Source: Immundisolibacteraceae bacterium
GTDB lineage: Bacteria > Pseudomonadota > Gammaproteobacteria > Immundisolibacterales > Immundisolibacteraceae
DNA length: 7,910 nucleotides
Assembly (NCBI GenBank): GCA_016763355.1
Contig: JAESTY010000234.1
Span: 1 to 7,910 of the forward strand
Direction of reading: 5' to 3'
Below, piece by piece: positions 1-5,900 of the stretch. Below the pieces are notes generated by a model, which did no database searches, had not been told where the DNA came from, and was given only the letters and a program-made list of their open reading frames with translations. The position numbers and the translations under genes are program-made. Each line of letters starts with the position of its first letter. Within the stretch, counting starts at the first letter, position 1.

Positions 1-1764
1 ATTCGCTCCTGTTCATTTTTGTTAATGGATGGTGTGATTCCATCCAATGAAGGCCGTGGTTACGTACTGCGGCGTATCATTCGCCGAGCCGCCCGCCATG
101 GATCGCGTCTGGGCGCTACAGAACCGTTCTTTTATAAATTGGTGGCTCCCCTGCAGGCCATATTAGGAGAGGCATATCCAGAGTTGAATAGTCAGGCTGA
201 GCAGGTAGCGGCCCAACTTGAACTCGAAGAACAGCGTTTCGCAGTCACGTTGGAGCAGGGGTTGCAGATCCTGGAGCGGGATATTGTGGACCTGGAGAGT
301 AAAACCCTGCCGGGTGAGCTGTTATTTAAACTTTATGACACCTATGGGTTTCCGGTCGATTTAACTGCGGATATCGCGCGCGAGCGTGGGCTGCAGGTAG
401 ATATGCCAGGCTTTGAAACCGCGATGGAGCAGCAGCGGGATCGAGCACGGGCTGCCGGTAGTTTTACTGCCCAAGGTAGTTTGTCAGTAGCCGCCGATAT
501 GAAGTCAGAATTTACTGGCTATGATCAGATTGAGACTTCGGCAGAAGTCATCGCGCTATTTCGCGATGGCGAACCGGCTGAGTCTATCTCTGCCGGTGAA
601 CAGGCCACGGTAATTCTCAGTCGCTCACCCTTTTATGCCGAATCTGGCGGCCAGGCCGGTGACCGAGGCGAGTTGCGCCTGGGTACCGATTGTTTTCAGG
701 TTGAAGACACCCAGAAAGTAGGCAATACCATTGGTCACTATGGGCGATTGAGTGGCGGTGAAATCTCCGTTGGCTCCACTCTACAGGCTTGTATAAATAG
801 CGACCTGCGCGGTGCCACCGCGGGCAATCATTCCGCCACCCATCTACTGCACGCTGCTTTGCGTGATCTGCTTGGTGACCATGTTGGCCAGAAAGGCTCG
901 TTGGTTGATAATCAGCGGTTGCGGTTTGATTTCTCTCACGGTGAGCCAGTTACTCCGCAGCAGTTGCGTGATATTGAAACCCGGGTTAATCAGCAGATAC
1001 GATTAAATAGCGAAGTTTCGGTGGTTGAAACTTCGATGGACGAAGCCCGAAATCGCGGCGCGATGGCACTGTTTGGCGAAAAATATGGTGACCAGGTCAG
1101 GGTCGTCGGTATGAGTGACTTTTCGGTGGAACTTTGCGGCGGCACCCATGTTAGTCGGACCGGTGATATTGGTTTTTTCAAAATCACCGCTGAATCCGGA
1201 ATCGCCGCGGGTGTGCGCCGGATTGAAGCAACCAGTGGCGACGATGCAGTGGTTTGGGCCGCTGAACAGGAAGCCTTATTGGGTAAGGTCAGCGGCAAAC
1301 TGCAGATTGGCAGTGATCAGCTACTGGAAAAAATAGATGGGCTACTGGAGCAGAATCGACAACTCAATCGGGAACTCGAAAAGCTTAAAAGCGCCAGTGC
1401 GGTTCAGGCTAGTGCAGACCTACATCTGCAAGCGGTTATGGTCGATGATGTCAGCGTATTAGCGGTGCGAGTGGATCAGGAAGCCAAGGCATTGCGAGAA
1501 ACTGCCGATCGGCTTAAAGATAAACTGGGTCGGTGCGTGGTGTTGCTCGCCACTGAGCAGGGCGGCAAAGTGAATTTAGTTGCCGGCGTTAGTAAGGATT
1601 TAACCAAATCCCTGAAAGCCGGTGAGCTGGTTAATCTTGCAGCGCAGCAGGTCGGTGGTAAAGGTGGTGGCCGCCCTGATATGGCCATGGCTGGCGGTAA
1701 AGACCCGGCCGGAATCGATGCCGCCCTTAATCTTGCCCTGCCATGGGTTAAAGAAAACCTTTAA
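1..1764 (+). CDS. alaS: Alanine--tRNA ligase, C-terminal 587 residues (5' end outside window)
   Basis: Alanyl-tRNA synthetase charges tRNA-Ala in the cytoplasm and hydrolyses mischarged Ser- and Gly-tRNA-Ala. The frame is open from base 1 and reads IRSCSFLLMDGVIPSNEGRG, a core AlaS motif normally found about 300 residues into the protein, so the true start lies upstream and the TTG at 19 is not it. About 587 residues of a family usually near 870 are present. Seen in order: the end of the aminoacylation/tRNA-recognition part (GYVLRRIIRRAARHG), the editing domain with its zinc ligands (HSATH, His277 and His281; CGGTH, Cys379 and His383, counted from the window edge), a coiled-coil-like stretch after about residue 440, and a C-terminal DHHA1-type domain with the Gly-rich GGGRPDMAMAGG. 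It ends in TAA, 15 bases before lysC, so the two are probably co-transcribed. The gene looks fully functional. Confidence 0.98.
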   Translation: MRSCSFLLMDGVIPSNEGRGYVLRRIIRRAARHGSRLGATEPFFYKLVAPLQAILGEAYPELNSQAEQVAAQLELEEQRFAVTLEQGLQILERDIVDLESKTLPGELLFKLYDTYGFPVDLTADIARERGLQVDMPGFETAMEQQRDRARAAGSFTAQGSLSVAADMKSEFTGYDQIETSAEVIALFRDGEPAESISAGEQATVILSRSPFYAESGGQAGDRGELRLGTDCFQVEDTQKVGNTIGHYGRLSGGEISVGSTLQACINSDLRGATAGNHSATHLLHAALRDLLGDHVGQKGSLVDNQRLRFDFSHGEPVTPQQLRDIETRVNQQIRLNSEVSVVETSMDEARNRGAMALFGEKYGDQVRVVGMSDFSVELCGGTHVSRTGDIGFFKITAESGIAAGVRRIEATSGDDAVVWAAEQEALLGKVSGKLQIGSDQLLEKIDGLLEQNRQLNRELEKLKSASAVQASADLHLQAVMVDDVSVLAVRVDQEAKALRETADRLKDKLGRCVVLLATEQGGKVNLVAGVSKDLTKSLKAGELVNLAAQQVGGKGGGRPDMAMAGGKDPAGIDAALNLALPWVKENL

Positions 1765-1779
1765 AGAAACAACACAGAA

Positions 1780-3003
1780 ATGACATTAATCGTACAGAAG
1801 TTTGGTGGCACCTCCATGGCTGATCCCGAGACCATTGGCCTGGTGGCCGATCGGGTGGCTGCCGCGCAAAAAACTCAGCAAGTGGTGGTCGTGGTTTCAG
1901 CCATGTCCGGCCAGACCAATCAATTGGTTGAGCTGGCTAATGCGGTACAAGAGACGCCAGATCGACGGGAAATGGACGTGCTGCTGTCGACTGGCGAACA
2001 GGTTTCTATTGCATTGTTGTCCATGGCGCTGAAATCGAGGGGTGTTGAAGCCCAGTCATTTCTAGGTAGTCAGGTTCGGATTCATACCGATGAAACCCAC
2101 GGCAAAGCCCGAATTAAGTCGATCGACGTTGAGATCATTGAAAGTGCCCTGAATCAGGGCAAGGTAGCAGTGGTTGCTGGATTTCAGGGGGTCGACCAAA
2201 GTGGCAATATCACCACCCTCGGTCGAGGTGGTTCAGATACCTCAGCAGTGGCGCTGGCAGCAGCGCTTAAAGCCGATGAATGTCAGATCTATACGGATGT
2301 CGATGGAGTCTATACGACTGACCCGCGGATAGAGCCCGATGCCCGACGGTTGGAAAAAATCACTTTTGAAGAAATGCTGGAGATGGCCAGTCTTGGTGCC
2401 AAGGTTTTGCGGATTCGTTCAGTGGAGTTCGCCGGCAAATACCAGGTGCCGTTACGAGTACTATCAACTTTTAAAGATGGTCCTGGCACCCTGATTACAC
2501 TCGAGGAACAAAAGATGGAACAGGCGCTCATATCTGGCATTGCTTTTAACAAAGATGAAGCCAAGATAACTATCCGCGGCGTGCCTGATCGTCCGGGTGT
2601 GGCTTATGCCATTCTCGGTAAGGTTGCCGACGAGAATATCGAAGTTGATATGATTATTCAGAATACCGGAGCTGATGGCACCACTGACTTTACCTTTACC
2701 GTGCATCGTAACGATTTCAAGCAGACCATGGATTTGCTGGCACCGATAGCCACCGAATTAAAGGCCCGTGATGTCCATGGTGATGACCGTATTGTGAAAG
2801 TTTCGGTGGTTGGTGTGGGCATGCGCTCCCATGCCGGCATCGCTAGCACCATGTTTAAGGCGCTTTCGGATGAAGGCATTAACGTGGAGATGATTTCAAC
2901 ATCAGAAATAAAAATCTCGGTTGTTGTTAATGAAAAGTATCTTGAACTTGCCGTGCGTGCTTTGCATCGAGAGTTTGGCCTTGATCAACAGAAGGCTGAC
3001 TGA
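1780..3003 (+). CDS. lysC: Aspartate kinase (aspartokinase), monofunctional, two ACT domains
   Basis: Aspartokinase phosphorylates aspartate with ATP, the first step towards lysine, threonine, methionine and diaminopimelate. The N-terminal KFGGTS (residues 7-12) and LGRGGSDTS (around 145-155) are the kinase-fold nucleotide and substrate motifs. Residues from about 250 form two ACT domains: the first starts near SGIAFNKDEAKIT and contains PDRPGVA, the second contains VSVVGVGMRSHAGIA and the NVEMISTSEIK signature. The length of 407 matches the alpha2beta2 class of Pseudomonas, Bacillus and Corynebacterium, not the 449-residue E. coli LysC or the fused kinase-dehydrogenases. In that class lysine and threonine bind the ACT domains for feedback inhibition (family knowledge). 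The ATG has only a weak A-rich leader and no clear Shine-Dalgarno, so it may rely on translation of alaS just upstream. The stop is TGA at 3001-3003. Confidence 0.97.
   Translation: MTLIVQKFGGTSMADPETIGLVADRVAAAQKTQQVVVVVSAMSGQTNQLVELANAVQETPDRREMDVLLSTGEQVSIALLSMALKSRGVEAQSFLGSQVRIHTDETHGKARIKSIDVEIIESALNQGKVAVVAGFQGVDQSGNITTLGRGGSDTSAVALAAALKADECQIYTDVDGVYTTDPRIEPDARRLEKITFEEMLEMASLGAKVLRIRSVEFAGKYQVPLRVLSTFKDGPGTLITLEEQKMEQALISGIAFNKDEAKITIRGVPDRPGVAYAILGKVADENIEVDMIIQNTGADGTTDFTFTVHRNDFKQTMDLLAPIATELKARDVHGDDRIVKVSVVGVGMRSHAGIASTMFKALSDEGINVEMISTSEIKISVVVNEKYLELAVRALHREFGLDQQKAD
2503..2517 (+). promoter_or_regulatory. Internal ribosome-binding site and start for the LysC beta subunit
   Basis: Inside lysC, GAGGA (2503-2507) lies 7 bases before an in-frame ATG (2515-2517, Met246), just at the boundary between kinase and ACT domains. 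In Corynebacterium and Bacillus a separate beta subunit starts at the equivalent Met. Here it would be 162 residues (2515-3003), made of both ACT domains. The site has a better Shine-Dalgarno than the lysC start itself. Use of this start is inferred. Confidence 0.65.
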
Positions 3004-3015
3004 CCGTCTGGTCAG
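3000..3015 (+). other. Short hairpin at the lysC stop codon
   Basis: CTGACC (3000-3005) and GGTCAG (3010-3015) form a 6-bp stem with a GTCT loop that includes the TGA stop. No T-run follows, so it is not a standard terminator. It might protect the mRNA 3' end or partly attenuate read-through into csrA. The function is unproven. Confidence 0.3.
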
Positions 3016-3092
3016 TAATAAATTAGCTAATGTGTTGATTTATAAATAACTATCCTTCAGTATTCTTAGTAGACGACTCGGCTTTGGCCTGG

Positions 3093-3122
3093 TTAGGGAG
3101 AGACTAAAAAAGGAGAGAGGGA
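3093..3122 (+). promoter_or_regulatory. csrA leader with Shine-Dalgarno and possible CsrA-binding GGA motifs
   Basis: The leader has AGGGA (3095-3099), AAGGA (3110-3114) and AGGGA (3118-3122, reaching the A of the start codon), all fitting the ANGGA core bound by CsrA. The first GGA sits in the 7-base loop of a weak stem, TTAG (3093-3096) with CTAA (3104-3107). The second, GGAG (3112-3115), is also the Shine-Dalgarno, 6 bases before ATG. This arrangement suggests that CsrA represses its own translation, as known in E. coli. Further upstream CTATCCT (3050-3056) resembles a sigma-S -10 box, but no firm promoter is visible. Confidence 0.55.
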
Positions 3123-3358
3123 TGCTGATATTGACTCGGCGGATTGGAGAGTCCGTGATGATCGGCGACGACATCAAAATTTCGGTTTTGGGGGTAAAGG
3201 GTAATCAAATTCGCATTGGTGTAAGTGCACCCCGGGAAGTTGCGGTTCACCGCGAAGAAATTTTCCTGCGAATTCAGGAAGAACAGGCAGGCCAATCATC
3301 TCAGCCTGCCCAACTAGAGCAGCCTGAAGCCCGTTTGTCGGTTGTTCATTCAGAATAA
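3122..3358 (+). CDS. csrA: Carbon storage regulator CsrA/RsmA, RNA-binding protein
   Basis: CsrA is a homodimeric RNA-binding protein that binds GGA-containing loops near ribosome sites and controls translation and stability of many mRNAs (carbon storage, motility, biofilm, virulence). The protein begins MLILTRRIGESVMIGDDI, followed by KISVLGVKGNQIRIGVSAP and EVAVHREEIFLRI, the whole conserved core. Arg44, in VHREEI, is the known RNA-contact residue of the family. Total length is 78; residues from about 56 are a Gln/Pro-rich tail, longer and more variable than in the 61-residue E. coli protein. The ATG is supported by GGAG 6 bases upstream. Position after lysC and before tRNA-Ser is the same as rsmA in Pseudomonas. 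The gene ends in TAA and is followed by a terminator. Confidence 0.98.
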   Translation: MLILTRRIGESVMIGDDIKISVLGVKGNQIRIGVSAPREVAVHREEIFLRIQEEQAGQSSQPAQLEQPEARLSVVHSE

Positions 3359-3386
3359 AAGCTTATAACGAGTAGTCATATAAATT

Positions 3387-3411
3387 GGGGCCCGATAAGG
3401 GTCTTTTTTTT
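3387..3411 (+). terminator. Rho-independent terminator after csrA
   Basis: GGCCC (3389-3393), loop GATAA (3394-3398) and GGGTC (3399-3403) form a 5-bp stem with one G-T pair, followed directly by eight T (3404-3411). Flanking G and A bases can pair with the T-run to lengthen the stem. It lies 29 bases after the csrA stop and closes the alaS-lysC-csrA unit. Confidence 0.85.
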
Positions 3412-3544
3412 GCACTAAATTTGGCCTTTTTCGGCTTTACCCTGACCCGCCGCAACGGTATCCTATGCGCCCCCTGGGATAGCGACTGAAAATGTTTTCC
3501 TACTGGGCTGAATTGGTTCGATAAAAAGTTTAGTGATCACTGTT

Positions 3545-3572
3545 TTGCCGATCGAGGTCACTGATAGATAAA
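3545..3572 (+). promoter_or_regulatory. Possible sigma-70 promoter for tRNA-Ser
   Basis: TTGCCG (3545-3550) and GATAAA (3567-3572) are separated by 16 bases; each matches the consensus at 4 of 6 positions. The predicted start would be about 40 bases before tRNA-Ser. A 10-bp palindrome AGTGATCACT (3532-3541) lies just upstream. The rest of 3412-3616 shows no gene. Moderate to weak evidence. Confidence 0.35.
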
Positions 3573-3616
3573 TTCGACGGAAGTGGATCAGCAAGTTTAG
3601 AGTTTAGTGTAGTAAC

Positions 3617-3709
<93 letters not shown>

Positions 3710-3770
3710 TAAGTTGTTGATATTTAAAAGATTACTGCGTTTATATTTAACGTCTGGTTTCTATTTTAAA

Positions 3771-3799
3771 TTGACAATAAGGCGGTAAATCGAGATAAT
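3771..3799 (+). promoter_or_regulatory. Strong sigma-70 promoter for tRNA-Arg
   Basis: A perfect -35 TTGACA (3771-3776), a 17-base spacer and GATAAT (3794-3799), 5 of 6 for the -10. The expected start is near 3806, in a GC-rich stretch (CGTCCGCC) like the discriminators of stringently controlled stable-RNA promoters. About 70 bases of leader separate it from tRNA-Arg. An inverted repeat (3781-3810) overlaps the -10 and start site. Confidence 0.8.
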
Positions 3800-3876
3800 A
3801 CTCGTCCGCCATAACACCGTATTAGCATCGGCTCTGTGCGTAGATTTCCACAGTGACCGAATCACAGTTTACGTGT

Positions 3877-3953
3877 GCGCCCGTAGCTCAGTTGGATAGA
3901 GTACCTGGCTACGAACCAGGCGGTCGGGAGTTCGAATCTCTCCGGGCGCACCA
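3877..3953 (+). tRNA. tRNA-Arg(ACG), CCA encoded
   Basis: The acceptor stem GCGCCCG (3877-3883) pairs with CGGGCGC (3943-3949), with discriminator A3950 and encoded CCA (3951-3953). The D-arm has AGCTCAGTTGGATAGAGT. The anticodon stem CCTGG/CCAGG carries loop CTACGAA with anticodon ACG (3911-3913). A34 would be edited to inosine by TadA to read CGU, CGC and CGA. Length is 77 with CCA. tRNA-Arg after tRNA-Ser is the usual order downstream of csrA in Pseudomonas-like genomes. Confidence 0.97.
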
Positions 3954-3962
3954 TTTAAAATT

Positions 3963-3998
3963 AAAGGCTCAGCGTTTTTTAGCGCTGAGCCTTTTTTT
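3963..3998 (+). terminator. Strong Rho-independent terminator after tRNA-Arg
   Basis: AAAGGCTCAGCG (3963-3974) pairs perfectly over 12 bases with CGCTGAGCCTTT (3983-3994), followed by T up to 3998. It starts 9 bases after the tRNA CCA. It could also work on the minus strand because of the A-run on its left. Confidence 0.92.
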
Positions 3999-4130
3999 GG
4001 TGGTTTTAAAAAATTACCCCGCATTTGCCCGCTTACAGAGCTGTTAGTTAGCAAGTCCACCTGCATTGCACCCTAGTCTCATGAGTCATTGATTCCTTCA
4101 ATTTCGGTTGAGCATTTGCAAAGGTCTTGT

Positions 4131-4440
4131 TTAGTCCTGGACGTTTTCTAGATGAAGCGCTGGATTCATGCCTTCATGAAGTACTCGCACAATGGTTAAT
4201 GCCGTGAGTGGCTTCTATAAAGTAGAGCAGGTGGCTTTCATAGGGAAAGCAGCGTAAGCCCTCATGAATATCTGGATATAGCTTGGCGATTTGGAGGGTT
4301 TGGGCAAGGGATTTTGCGCGAGCTTCTAAACCATCGATATAGCTGTGTGCCTGATCCTGCCACCAAGTCTTTAATGTGTAGTCGACGATATGGGTTAAAT
4401 CTTGCTGCGCCTGTTCTGAGAATTTATAAATCGGCTTCAA
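4131..4440 (-). pseudogene. ParE/RelE-family toxin, C-terminus lost by a one-base frameshift
   Basis: The first 80 or so residues are a typical ParE/RelE-superfamily toxin (MKPIYKFSEQAQQDLTHIVD..., GLRCFPYESHLLYFIE). Members of this family poison DNA gyrase or cut ribosome-bound mRNA; the -LHEGMNP- ending favours the ParE branch. As read, translation ends at a TGA (4174-4176) after ATHGINHCASTS. One base later in phase the family ending IVRVLHEGMNPALHLENVQD follows and stops at TAA (4131-4133). Removing one of two adjacent T on the + strand (4196-4197) restores a 102-residue protein, the usual length. The conserved C-terminal strand is therefore missing and the toxin is probably inactive. The start ATG overlaps the end of the antitoxin gene by 17 bases, typical of translational coupling. 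Confidence 0.88.
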
Positions 4441-4693
4441 GAATTTGTTTTCTTAGGCTTTGCAAAACTTCAGAACCACGGCCAACCCGGCCTGCCTCGA
4501 TGTCTTCCAGCCCTTTTTGAACTTCTTGTTGAATCAGAGTGCGTCTGAGTATTTCAATATCGGCATAGTCCGTAGCTGAGACCATAACAGCCACAGGTTT
4601 ACCATTCTTGTTAATTCCTACCGGGCCTTTTTGGGCCTTGAGGAGCATCTCCCCAAATTCGCGTTTGGCATCACTGGCATTAAGGGATTCCAT
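4424..4693 (-). CDS. Phd/YefM-family antitoxin
   Basis: The 89-residue protein begins MESLNASDAKREFGEMLLKAQKGPVGINKNGKPVAVMVS, the N-terminal DNA-binding fold of the Phd/YefM family. The remainder (EILRRTLIQQEVQKGLEDIEAGRV) is the helical tail that in this family wraps the toxin. Phd-type antitoxins neutralise the partner and repress their own operon. AAGGGGA lies about 6 bases before the ATG. The gene precedes and overlaps the ParE-like toxin gene, so they form one operon. It is intact although its toxin is frameshifted, the order of loss expected when a toxin dies first. It ends in TAA. Confidence 0.92.
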   Translation of the reverse strand: MESLNASDAKREFGEMLLKAQKGPVGINKNGKPVAVMVSATDYADIEILRRTLIQQEVQKGLEDIEAGRVGRGSEVLQSLRKQILEADL

Positions 4694-4710
4694 GGTGTTC
4701 CCCTTAGTGG

Positions 4711-4738
4711 TTTAAATTAATTTGATTAATATTGTCAA
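4711..4738 (-). promoter_or_regulatory. Promoter and possible operator of the toxin-antitoxin operon
   Basis: On the minus strand TTGACA (4738-4733), a 16-base spacer and TTTAAA (4716-4711) form a plausible sigma-70 promoter with a short leader to the antitoxin ATG. Two self-palindromic ATTAAT boxes (4716-4721 and 4725-4730), 9 bases apart, lie in the spacer and could be where the antitoxin binds to repress. The operator role is inferred. Confidence 0.5.
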
Positions 4739-4810
4739 GAACCTGTTTATTGTCAGCTGTCCAACACAAGTTGTTGATTAATTTATCAGGTCTACGGATA
4801 GGTTTTACCC

Positions 4811-4850
4811 TTTAAAATCAAAGGCCTATCGTTTTGGCGCTAAGCCTTTT
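4811..4850. repeat. Degenerate second copy of the tRNA-Arg trailer and terminator
   Basis: This stretch aligns with 3954-3995, the sequence directly after the tRNA-Arg CCA: 34 of 40 aligned bases are identical, with one 2-base gap in the loop. Both share TTTAAAAT, AAAGGC, CGTTTT, GCGCT and AGCCTTTT in order. The stem survives with two mismatches. The two copies bracket the toxin-antitoxin pair in the same orientation. It may now act as a weak terminator for the minus-strand gene at 4908-5654. No tRNA sequence is present next to this copy. Confidence 0.75.
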
Positions 4851-4907
4851 GTGTTTTCTCTGGCTGCGTAAAGTTAAGCCTCAGTGGATGGCCAATAAGA
4901 CGACTAT

Positions 4908-5654
4908 TTAGTTAAACAGTCCGGCGACATTTTTGGCGCCCTGTTTCGCCCATTCGGTGAGAATCTCGCGTACATCTTCGACACTGGCTTGCACGCGGTC
5001 GGCTTGCTCGGCAAGGCCTTTGCTCTTCACCGCAGCGACTATCTCGTTAGACAGACTATCAACCAGTTTGGCCTCAAGCGACACCTCGACTTTTTTGGCA
5101 CGGGTGCCAGTCGCCGCTTTGATACCGCCCAGAATTGCGGCGATCGGCACAACCTCGTAGGCCTTCATGCCCTGCATGGCGCTGGGAGGGCCGGTGATGG
5201 TTGGCTTGAGCCGTGCAACGTTGGCGTCAGGTGTGCTCACAACGGAGATTTTCTGAGAAATTTCAGCGGCTAATACTTGGTCAAACACCGTGAACAGGTC
5301 CTGCAGACGAGCCTGTTGATCTGCGGTTAAATTTTGCGGCATCGGCTTCATTACCACGGCATCGATCATCATGTGTTTGTATTTGCCGCTCTTCACCACA
5401 TCGCTAATCTAGCGGGAGTGATGTTTCGTGACCTGTTCCATTGGCATCGTCGTTGAACTTGAGGAGCTCGCAACAGGTGCGGGGGCATAAGCTCGCGGGG
5501 CGGCCCGTTTCTGTTCGGCGGCGCAGCCGTTAAGGGCAATGACTAAAAACAGCGACCATAGTAGAAAAGAACGAATACTTACGGCGAATCTCCATCGATG
5601 ATTTATGTGTTGTGCTATTAGTGAGGTTGCGATGCGATCTCTTACTGTCGGCAA
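4908..5654 (-). pseudogene. DUF3313-like lipoprotein, interrupted by in-frame TAG
   Basis: Two open stretches in one frame are joined by a TAG (5409-5411). Upstream of it is a lipoprotein signal (IRSFLLWSLFLVIALNGCAA, lipobox LNGC with acylated Cys), then a Ser/Pro/Ala-rich linker. Downstream are about 166 residues beginning ISDVVKSGKYKHMMIDAV and including VVPIAAILGGIKAATGTRAKKVEVSLEAKLVD and EILTEWAKQG, which I recognise as the DUF3313 family of putative outer-membrane lipoproteins of unknown function. No normal start codon fits the signal peptide in frame: the only upstream option is a TTG at 5652-5654, giving an unusually long N-region. An ATG at 5593-5595 reaches the signal only if one base is removed, and would then give about 230 residues, the expected family size. 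The gene therefore seems to have lost both its start and its continuity. A shorter protein from GTG 5397-5399 would lack any export signal. Confidence 0.65.
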
Positions 5655-5672
5655 CCTACGTCAGGCCACCAC

Positions 5673-5745
5673 GCTTTAAGGCTTAAAGCAAAACGATCGC
5701 AATATTTATTGCGTTCTGCGCGGCTGATGAAAGAGTCTAGACTCT
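5673..5745. repeat. Three successive palindromes
   Basis: Within 73 bases: GCTTTAAG/CTTAAAGC (5673-5689, 8-bp arms, 1-base centre), CGCAATA/TATTGCG (5698-5713, 7-bp arms, 2-base centre) and AGAGTCTAGACTCT (5732-5745, perfect 14 bp). They do not resemble each other. None is followed by a T-run. They lie between two divergent genes (lipoprotein remnant and acetyltransferase), where operators would be expected. The function is unknown. Confidence 0.6.
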
Positions 5746-5783
5746 ACTTTGAAATCGGTTCTCGCAATGTTGTAATCTCAGGC

Positions 5784-5812
5784 TTGTTAGGCGGGATGCG
5801 TGGCACTATAGG
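5784..5812 (+). promoter_or_regulatory. Possible promoter of the acetyltransferase gene
   Basis: TTGTTA (5784-5789) and TATAGG (5807-5812) with a 17-base spacer, each 4 of 6 to consensus. A start near 5819 would leave a leader of about 80 bases before the ATG at 5901. The first copy of a direct repeat fills the spacer. Confidence 0.35.
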
Positions 5813-5849
5813 TGGGATGCGAGGACGCCGTTGATTAATGGATGCGAGG
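5789..5849. repeat. Three direct repeats with core GGATGCGWGG
   Basis: AGGCGGGATGCGTGG (5789-5803), AGGTGGGATGCGAGG (5810-5824) and TGGATGCGAGG (5839-5849) share the core GGATGCG(T/A)GG. Spacing is 21 and then about 25 bases, so copies fall on nearly the same face of the helix. They may be regulator-binding iterons or a fragment of a dispersed repeat. Confidence 0.6.
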
Positions 5850-5900
5850 TTATCCTGATGCTTGTAAATCGCCAGGTTAAAGGCTGACTCGCCGCCAACA

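Noticed and set aside
19..21. TTG at 19 as the start of alaS
   Set aside because: The frame is open and conserved from base 1 (IRSCSFLLMDG), so the gene simply runs off the left edge.
3853..4066. Open frames on both strands across tRNA-Arg (containing APVAQLDRVPGYEPG on + and IRTPDRLVRSQVLYPTELRA on -)
   Set aside because: These are the familiar false proteins made by translating a tRNA-Arg gene and its antisense.
3954..4850. Classical genomic island integrated in tRNA-Arg
   Set aside because: No integrase is present, the repeat does not include the tRNA 3' end, and the bracketed segment is under 0.9 kb; kept only as a duplicated-terminator finding.
5786..5792. GTTAGGC, the core of an integron attC site
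   Set aside because: No matching RYYYAAC partner lies at a proper distance on either side and there is no attC-like folded arm; chance match.
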